Below are positions 5,401-9,532 of a DNA stretch of 9,532 nt, piece after piece. Origin of the DNA: CAZSTA01 sp964609495 [NCBI: uncultured bacterium] (GTDB lineage: Bacteria > CAZSTA01); the NCBI GenBank assembly GCA_964609495.1, contig CAZSTA010000140.1, positions 1 through 9,532 on the forward strand. Reading direction: 5' to 3'. Each line of letters begins with the position of its first letter. Positions within the stretch are counted from its first letter, which is position 1. Both the position numbers and the translations under genes were made by a program. A model generated the notes under the pieces. That model saw nothing but the letters and a program-made list of their open reading frames with translations. It did no database searches and was not told the origin of the DNA.

Positions 5401-6537
5401 CTACTTTCTCCCCCTATATTCCATCGCTTTTCGGACCCTATCCATAGCTATAGATAGAGCTACATCAACTGGAGCTTCCTTGCGATTCCAACTCTCCTTG
5501 ATAATGAGCAGGGTGTTTCTCCTTATCTTTTCTCGAATCATTGTGAACATCTGCTCCTCGGTACCGTTGATATACTCTACATAGGAAGAGATCAAACCTC
5601 CGGCACTGGCAATTATATCGGGCATCACTAAGATTCCTTTATTGTGAAATTCTCTCCTTATCTCATTAGTCGTGGGGATATTGGCTCCCTCCACGATCAG
5701 CTTAGCTTGGACCATATTTTTATTGCTATCATCAATAGCATCGGGACGAGCACCTGGGATAAGCACCTCAACCGGTAGGCCGAATAATTCCTCCTTCTTT
5801 AAAACATCTCCTTCTTTATAATTTATTACCGCATTCGTCTCCCTCTTCACTCGTAGTAACTCCATCACATCCAAACCATTCTCGTTATAGATACAACCTT
5901 TAGTATCGGATACAGCTACTACCTTCGCTCCCTTCATCGATAGGGATTTAGCTGCGGCTGTTCCTACATTTCCAAAGCCCTCGATAGCAACAGTTGCCCC
6001 CATCACGCTTTTTAACCCGATATCGGCAAAGCGGATAGCTACATCAGCAGCCTCTACAGTTCCATATCCAGAAGCCCCCAATTTCTCCGGTAAGCCATGT
6101 AATTCAGGTGGTTTTCCTGTGCAAGAATGGAGTGAACCATTCTCATCAGCGAAGGCAGCCATCTCTATATCGGTGATGCCCATATCTGGACCCGGAACAT
6201 ATTCACTGGGGACTAGATTTTTAAGTCTCCGAGAGAAGACTCTGAGCAGAGCTATCTTTTCCTTATGCGGAATATGAGAATCTGCCTTGATCCCCGACTT
6301 AGCTCCTCCAAAGGGGACCTCGGCAAGGGCGGCTTTCCAAGTAACATTGCGCGCTAACTCAAACGTCTCACGCACCGTTATATCAAAAGAGAGCCTTATT
6401 CCGCCTTTTCCCACTCCTCGAGCGGTGTTATCAATCACCACGATTCCTTTCAACCCCGTTTGAGGATCGGTAACAAGCACTATTTTCTCTGGACCCCATT
6501 CATCTAAGAAATCATCTATCGCAAGCCCTTGAATCAT
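5401..6537 (-). CDS. gdhA: Glu/Leu/Phe/Val dehydrogenase, probably glutamate dehydrogenase
   Basis: A 378-residue amino acid dehydrogenase that interconverts an amino acid (most likely glutamate) with its 2-oxoacid and ammonium, using NAD(P). The N-terminal substrate domain has Gly-Gly-Ile-Arg (45-48), Thr-Trp-Lys (Lys68), Pro-Phe-Gly-Gly-Ala-Lys-Ser-Gly-Ile with catalytic Lys80, and Pro-Gly-Pro-Asp-Met-Gly with Asp118. The Rossmann domain shows Gly-Phe-Gly-Asn-Val-Gly at 187-192 with Asp211 at the end of the next strand, slightly favouring NAD. The later Ser-Ser-Tyr-Val-Glu-Tyr segment resembles glutamate more than leucine dehydrogenases. The protein is shorter than the usual 410-450 residues, mostly at the N-terminus. 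ATG 6537 has GAGGTGA about 5 nt upstream. It lies 64 nt after tatC and is directly followed by the PII-like gene. Substrate choice is inferred. Confidence 0.88.
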   Translation of the reverse strand: MIQGLAIDDFLDEWGPEKIVLVTDPQTGLKGIVVIDNTARGVGKGGIRLSFDITVRETFELARNVTWKAALAEVPFGGAKSGIKADSHIPHKEKIALLRVFSRRLKNLVPSEYVPGPDMGITDIEMAAFADENGSLHSCTGKPPELHGLPEKLGASGYGTVEAADVAIRFADIGLKSVMGATVAIEGFGNVGTAAAKSLSMKGAKVVAVSDTKGCIYNENGLDVMELLRVKRETNAVINYKEGDVLKKEELFGLPVEVLIPGARPDAIDDSNKNMVQAKLIVEGANIPTTNEIRREFHNKGILVMPDIIASAGGLISSYVEYINGTEEQMFTMIREKIRRNTLLIIKESWNRKEAPVDVALSIAMDRVRKAMEYRGRK

Positions 6538-6601
6538 AACTTCACCTCATTGATACCAAAGCCTCTATAGCTTAAGATCTACCAAACATTATCTGTTAAT
6601 A

Positions 6602-7336
6602 TTATCCTCCAGCCAATTTACATATTATGATACTGATTCCATATAGAATTAACAAAGGCAAGGCTAACATAAGCTGAGTGAAGATATCAGGAGGAGTAAG
6701 GATAGCCCCCAGGATGAAGATCGTCAAGATAGCATACCTAGCATTATGTATCATAAATTTAACATCGATTAATTTGATAAGGGTTAGAAACAGGACCAAA
6801 AGGGGCATCTGAAATACTATTCCAAAAGCAAATAACATCTTAATTATAAATGATAGATAATAGTTGAGAGTGATATTAGGCTCGACTCCCCCTTTAGCAA
6901 ATCCCAAGAGAAAATTAAGCCCTAGGGGAAGAACTTTCCAGTAAGCGAATAGGGCTCCTAGAGTAAAAAGGGTCATAGAAAATAGGGCGAAGGGAACAGA
7001 ATATTTTCTCTCCGTTTTCTTCAAGCCTGGAGAGATAAATCCCCATAGCTCGTAGAAGATAAGAGGTAGAGCTAGATAAACACCAGCAAATAGAGCCACT
7101 TTAATATTTACTATAAATGCTTCTGCGGGATAAAGTATCTTTAAAGGCTCTCCTAGGGGCTTTCTTAATATCTCGATTATATCACCAGCGAAAAAATAAG
7201 CACCTATTGCAAAAACTAAAGCTGTAGCGAGGGAGATTATGATTCGCCTCCTGAGCTCCTCCAAATGCTCGATCAGCGTCATCCCACTTTCTTCTTCCTC
7301 TTCCTCCAACTCTCTCTCCTCTAGTTCCTCCTCCAA
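6602..7336 (-). CDS. tatC: Sec-independent protein translocase TatC
   Basis: A 244-residue six-helix membrane protein, the twin-arginine signal receptor of the Tat system that exports folded proteins. Seen: the cytoplasmic N-terminal motif His-Leu-Glu-Glu-Leu-Arg-Arg-Arg (24-31), the periplasmic loop and second helix with Phe-Ile-Ser-Pro-Gly-Leu-x-x-x-Glu-Arg (100-110), and the late Leu-Thr-Pro-Pro-Asp stretch (213-217). All are hallmarks of TatC, and length is normal. The first 17 residues are almost pure Glu/Leu/Arg, an unusual acidic extension. The start TTG at 7336 is supported by GAGGTGA ending 4 nt upstream; ATG at codon 19 lacks a ribosome site. It sits between pduL (84-nt gap) and the dehydrogenase (64-nt gap). 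No tatA/tatB is in the window, so its partner is encoded elsewhere. Confidence 0.93.
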   Translation of the reverse strand: MEEELEERELEEEEEESGMTLIEHLEELRRRIIISLATALVFAIGAYFFAGDIIEILRKPLGEPLKILYPAEAFIVNIKVALFAGVYLALPLIFYELWGFISPGLKKTERKYSVPFALFSMTLFTLGALFAYWKVLPLGLNFLLGFAKGGVEPNITLNYYLSFIIKMLFAFGIVFQMPLLVLFLTLIKLIDVKFMIHNARYAILTIFILGAILTPPDIFTQLMLALPLLILYGISIIICKLAGG

Positions 7337-7420
7337 TCTCTCACCTCGCTTTTAAAACGATAGTTGCTTAAACTACTTAGGAGAGCAGAAATTAACCGCG
7401 ATCATCTCTATATAGATCGT

Positions 7421-8095
7421 TTATTCTCTAACTATATAGACCTTATCCCCATTATTCAATAGAGCCGCGTTAGCCTCATCCGTATCCAAATGCATCTGAA
7501 GCACAGTCCCCTCTTTGACCCTTATCAGAACATTATCGAAGATAATACTTCTCAATCCTTCTGTCTTAACCTTGACCCTTTCGCCGTCCTTGACTCCCAG
7601 ACGTTCAGCATCCTCAGGACTCATATGAATATGCCTATCGGCTAACATAACGCCTTTTTCGAGCCGAACCGCCCCCTCTGGGCCAACTAGTGTTAGAACC
7701 GAATATAGATCCTCCCCTCCAAAGCCATCCACCGGGGGACGAATCCCCAATCTATACGCATCAGTTTTTGAAATCTCCACCTGGCTGTGAGATCGTAGAG
7801 GGAATAAAATACGCACTCCATCTATAGAGCTTCTAGATCCTACTAGGGTAACAGCTTCCTTAGCGGCATACTGATTAGGTTGATAAAGTTCACGCAAAGC
7901 CTGAAGTTCATACCCGGGGCCGAAGAGGATATCCAGATGTTCTCGGCAAAGGTGAACATGCCTATTGGAGATGCCCACTGGGATCCCTTCATCTAAGGGC
8001 TCAGCCTTTCGCTCCTCCTCAGCGAGAGCATCTCTAGCCTTAAGCTCCTTTATGACTTCATCTGTTATGATCTCGATGAGTTTATCCTCCTCCAA
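7421..8095 (-). CDS. pduL: PduL-type phosphate acyltransferase
   Basis: A 224-residue enzyme that swaps CoA and phosphate on short acyl groups (propanoyl- or acetyl-CoA to acyl phosphate), the step before ATP formation by an acyl kinase. The two repeated beta-barrel halves carry the zinc-site patterns Ser-Asn-Arg-His-Val-His (44-49) and Ala-Asp-Arg-His-Ile-His (152-157), plus Met-His-Leu-Asp-Thr-Asp-Glu-Ala-Asn (201-209). Residues 2-22 form an acidic amphipathic helix followed by a flexible linker before the catalytic core at about 37, like the encapsulation peptide of microcompartment PduL. I favour TTG 8095, since GGGAGGT (8108-8102) lies 6 nt upstream. ATG 8110 in the same frame would add five residues and has only a distant AGGGG. 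It follows the ferredoxin gene by 32 nt (17 nt from the ATG). Confidence 0.9.
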   Translation of the reverse strand: MEEDKLIEIITDEVIKELKARDALAEEERKAEPLDEGIPVGISNRHVHLCREHLDILFGPGYELQALRELYQPNQYAAKEAVTLVGSRSSIDGVRILFPLRSHSQVEISKTDAYRLGIRPPVDGFGGEDLYSVLTLVGPEGAVRLEKGVMLADRHIHMSPEDAERLGVKDGERVKVKTEGLRSIIFDNVLIRVKEGTVLQMHLDTDEANAALLNNGDKVYIVRE

Positions 8096-8127
8096 TATTA
8101 TACCTCCCATCTTCGATTTATCCCCTG

Positions 8128-8331
8128 CTACTTATAGACCTCTATTGCTATATCAGGACACATTGTCGCACAAAGAGCACAACCGGTACATTTCTCTTCG
8201 TTTATGAACATAGCTGGCTTATATCCAGAAGTATTGAAATAGTCAGCTATAACGACCAATCCTCTAGGACAAGCAGTGGTACACAGTTCACATCCCTTGC
8301 ATCTCTCTTCATCTATTACGATCTTGGGCAA
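8128..8331 (-). CDS. 2[4Fe-4S] ferredoxin, 2-oxoacid:ferredoxin oxidoreductase delta-subunit type
   Basis: A 67-residue protein with two complete four-cysteine motifs: Cys11-x2-Cys14-x2-Cys17-x3-Cys21-Pro and Cys48-x2-Cys51-x2-Cys54-x3-Cys58-Pro, each binding a 4Fe-4S cluster. The Lys-Ile-Val-Ile-Asp-Glu-Glu-Arg start, the Gly-Tyr-Lys-Pro-Ala centre and the Cys-Pro-Asp-Ile-Ala-Ile-Glu-Val-Tyr end are characteristic of the small delta subunit (KorD/VorD) that passes electrons from 2-oxoacid oxidation to ferredoxin. The other subunits, which normally follow at once, are missing; pduL follows instead. It may work with catalytic subunits encoded elsewhere or act as a free ferredoxin. TTG 8331 is the only usable start, behind AGGGA 5 nt upstream; a stronger SD further up (8373-8362) appears to serve something else. 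It is the first gene of the operon under the 8444-8416 promoter. Confidence 0.88.
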   Translation of the reverse strand: MPKIVIDEERCKGCELCTTACPRGLVVIADYFNTSGYKPAMFINEEKCTGCALCATMCPDIAIEVYK

Positions 8332-8333
8332 GG

Positions 8334-8363
8334 TTATCCCTGACTCCTAAAGCCAGGTTTCAC
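8334..8363 (-). CDS. Possible 9-codon upstream ORF coupled to the ferredoxin gene
   Basis: GTG at 8363 sits within or just after GGAAGGAGGTGA, opens nine sense codons and ends at TAA (8336-8334), two bases before the ferredoxin TTG at 8331. The strong ribosome site is too far (about 30 nt) from that TTG to serve it directly, so re-initiation from this mini-ORF could explain both. The GTG is very close to the SD core, which argues against it. Confidence 0.22.
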   Translation of the reverse strand: MKPGFRSQG

Positions 8364-8415
8364 CTCCTTCCAGGATAAGAAATCTTATTTCTAAGATTAT
8401 AATTTTAACTTAACT

Positions 8416-8444
8416 ATTATACAATAATTCTTCTATTTTGACAA
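8416..8444 (-). promoter_or_regulatory. Sigma-70-type promoter of the ferredoxin-pduL operon
   Basis: On the minus strand TTGTCA (8444-8439), 17-bp spacer, TATAAT (8421-8416). Transcription would start near 8409, about 78 nt before the ferredoxin start. It lies downstream of the terminator at 8524-8558 and drives the ferredoxin, pduL and probably tatC and dehydrogenase genes. Confidence 0.75.
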
Positions 8445-8523
8445 GATTTCCTTCGCTATTTTTAATTCATCTATCGAAATCACCAGAGGAGGATCAATAC
8501 TTTAGATCGCCTTCTTTATCCAA

Positions 8524-8558
8524 TAGAAAAACCAACCACTTTAAAGGATGGCTGGTTT
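8524..8558 (-). terminator. Intrinsic terminator
   Basis: On the minus strand AAACCAGCCA (8558-8549) pairs with TGGTTGGTTT (8538-8529), a 10-bp stem with one G-U pair and a 10-nt loop, running into a T-rich tract (TTTTTCTATT from 8531). It ends the short transcript from the promoter at 8677-8649, or a longer one from the surface-protein gene. Confidence 0.7.
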
Positions 8559-8560
8559 CA

Positions 8561-8610
8561 CTATTAGCTATCTATAATCCAAGTGACCAGATACAGATTA
8601 TAGATAATAG
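8561..8610. repeat. Long interrupted inverted repeat
   Basis: Arms CTATTA-(GCTA)-TCTATAATC (8561-8579) and GATTATAGATAATAG (8596-8610) match over 15 bp, apart from the four inserted bases GCTA, with a 16-bp centre. It is the core helix of the candidate RNA; as DNA it could also bind a dimeric regulator. Confidence 0.75.
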
Positions 8611-8648
8611 CCCCCATCCAGGCTGAGAATTATTCCTACTTTGTTTTT

Positions 8649-8677
8649 ATTATATCATAATAATTTTCTAAAATCAA
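8649..8677 (-). promoter_or_regulatory. Sigma-70-type promoter with extended -10
   Basis: On the minus strand TTGATT (8677-8672), 17-bp spacer ending in TGA, then TATAAT (8654-8649). The TGn just before the -10 is the extended -10 element. Its -35 overlaps one arm of a CAAGAGA/TCTCTTG inverted repeat (8675-8681, 8704-8710) that follows the surface-protein stop and might be that gene's weak terminator or a regulator site. Confidence 0.72.
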
Positions 8678-8722
8678 GAGAAATATTCGCCATCTCCATA
8701 AACTCTCTTGTAACTCTGATAG

Positions 8723-9532
8723 CTATTTAACAATCCCCAACTTATTCAGGGCGGATACTTTCCTCTCCTCATCTCTAGCCTCTACCCTGTAGATATATAC
8801 TCCATTATCCACTAACTCTCCTCTCTCATCCGCTCCATCCCACTCATACTCATTATATCCTACCTCTCCCGGTAATCCCTCTATCTTCCTCACTAACTCT
8901 CCTGCTACTGTGTAAAGCTTCAAAGTTACTCTCTCCGCTTCCTTCGATAGCACATAGCTAAATACTCCTCCTTCTCCTTCGGTGTAATATCTCAGCTTCT
9001 GCAAAGCTAATACTGATTTCACTTCCACTCCTACTCTCTCCTCTTCTCGGTTCCCTAGCTGGTCATAGGCTATCGCTACTATCTCATACTCCCACTCCTC
9101 TAATCCTTTCACTTCTAAGCTACTCTTTCCCTCCCCTCCTTCTATATTCTCTCTCTTCTCTTCGGCTAAGGCTTGGCTTTCTCCCTCTCGATAGATACCT
9201 AACAGGATATCCCTTATCCCATCCTCATCTTTGACTATCGCTTCTATCTTGCTATCGGAAGGAAGATAATCTCCCTCTAATACTCTCTTCCCATTCACTC
9301 TTACTTCTATCTTGGTAGAGGAGCTATCTTCCTCGGTCTGCTCATTCTTCTTTATCAGGAGCAGAGGAGAAAGACTCAGACCTCCCATCCCAGCTCTCGC
9401 TCCGATAGTGGTATGTCCTCCTTGAGGGAATCCTCCACTCCAGTTCCAATACATCGGTTGCTCCGCTACTATCGGGGCACTCGCCACTATCTTGGCACAG
9501 AAGGCATCTCCCAAGCCAGGGAGGAGATGAGC
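8723..9532 (-). CDS. Large secreted surface protein with FlgD-type Ig C-terminus (5' end outside window)
   Basis: The reading frame stays open to the window edge, so this is the last 269 residues of a longer protein. The first visible part (about residues 15-40: Ile-Val-Ala-Ser-Ala-Pro-Ile-Val-Ala-Glu-Gln-Pro-Met-Tyr followed by Gly-Gly-His) resembles a segment seen in large extracellular repeat proteins of bacteria and archaea. A probable beta-sandwich Ig-like domain follows (about 70-170). From about 185 comes a FlgD-type Ig domain: Val-Thr-Leu-Lys-Leu-Tyr-Thr-Val-Ala-Gly-Glu-Leu-Val, then Trp-Asp-Gly-Ala-Asp, then Asn-Gly-Val-Tyr-Ile-Tyr-Arg-Val. It ends in a short basic tail. Such terminal domains are common in exported or surface-anchored proteins, sometimes as secretion signals. 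The coding strand is very rich in GAG/GAA, unlike neighbouring genes. The role of the whole protein cannot be told from this fragment. Confidence 0.75.
   Translation of the reverse strand, partial: AHLLPGLGDAFCAKIVASAPIVAEQPMYWNWSGGFPQGGHTTIGARAGMGGLSLSPLLLIKKNEQTEEDSSSTKIEVRVNGKRVLEGDYLPSDSKIEAIVKDEDGIRDILLGIYREGESQALAEEKRENIEGGEGKSSLEVKGLEEWEYEIVAIAYDQLGNREEERVGVEVKSVLALQKLRYYTEGEGGVFSYVLSKEAERVTLKLYTVAGELVRKIEGLPGEVGYNEYEWDGADERGELVDNGVYIYRVEARDEERKVSALNKLGIVK

Larger units (their letters stand above)
8524..8642 (-). ncRNA. Candidate structured small RNA or riboswitch-like leader, ~118 nt
   Basis: This non-coding stretch lies between its own promoter (-10 at 8654-8649) and an intrinsic terminator. 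Three hairpins can be drawn in order on the minus strand. The first is a short AGCC/GGCT stem near 8625-8609. The second is a long stem of CTATTA plus TCTATAATC (8610-8596) against GATTATAGA plus TAATAG (8579-8571, 8566-8561), with a 4-nt one-sided bulge (8570-8567) and a 16-nt loop. The third is the terminator stem. GGATGG at 8619-8614 is complementary to CCATCC at 8551-8546, which overlaps the terminator's 5' arm and loop, so an alternative antiterminator or pseudoknot pairing exists. I do not recognise a known family. Whether it acts alone or as an attenuator for the ferredoxin operon is open. Confidence 0.5.

Noticed and set aside
7965-8207. Plus-strand 80-codon frame across the pduL/ferredoxin junction
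   Set aside because: It overlaps two well-supported minus-strand genes, is serine-rich in the way of antisense translation and has no ribosome site.
535-8444. Recurrent TTGTCAAG/TTGACAAG octamer-like sequence at several sites, possible dispersed repeat
   Set aside because: Four of the copies (near 535, 846, 3771 and 8439) are minus-strand -35 hexamers with proper spacing to a -10. The remaining copy near 4894 lies in the moaB remnant and has no -10 at a usable distance.

Overview
The window reads as part of a bacterial chromosome from an anaerobic, fermentative, probably thermophilic or subsurface lineage with low to moderate GC. Every supportable gene lies on the minus strand. Lineage cues are indirect: a T-box leader (a Gram-positive-type regulator also found in some other phyla), a 2-oxoacid:ferredoxin oxidoreductase-type ferredoxin, a PduL phosphotransacylase, a secreted protein with a FlgD-type Ig C-terminus, consensus sigma-70-like promoters, and frequent TTG starts behind good Shine-Dalgarno sites. 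A candidate phylum such as Atribacteria or Aerophobetes would fit, but this is a guess from gene content.

Layout from high to low coordinates, which is the direction of transcription. (1) 9532-8723: C-terminal part of a large secreted surface protein. (2) 8722-8332: no protein gene, but a promoter, a strongly structured stretch of about 115 nt and an intrinsic terminator, followed by a second promoter for the next operon. (3) 8331-3820: a close-packed run of ferredoxin, pduL, tatC, a Glu/Leu/Phe/Val dehydrogenase (probably glutamate dehydrogenase), a PII-like small protein that starts on the base after the dehydrogenase stop, a 45-codon remnant of a moaB/mogA gene, and a double-J-domain TPR protein. 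(4) 3776-875: a consensus promoter, an isoleucine-type T-box with its terminator, citramalate synthase (cimA) and an auxin-efflux-family (AEC) carrier. (5) 874-182: about 690 nt without a protein gene, holding a consensus promoter, an intrinsic terminator about 100 nt downstream, a second promoter and a long leader. (6) 181-1: start of a secreted sugar-type ABC substrate-binding protein that runs off the window.

The ferredoxin, PduL and dehydrogenase make a coherent amino-acid or 2-oxoacid fermentation set: deamination to a 2-oxoacid, ferredoxin-linked oxidation to acyl-CoA, and conversion of acyl-CoA to acyl phosphate for ATP synthesis. The catalytic subunits of the oxidoreductase and an acyl kinase are not in the window. 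The T-box operon makes the isoleucine precursor by the pyruvate/citramalate route and adds a transporter of unknown substrate. The most interesting unexplained elements are the two promoter-structure-terminator units at 8677-8524 and 851-714. Each is followed by a second promoter, and each shows possible alternative pairings that would disrupt its terminator, so they could be small RNAs or attenuator/riboswitch leaders. No tRNA, rRNA, CRISPR array or insertion sequence was seen.
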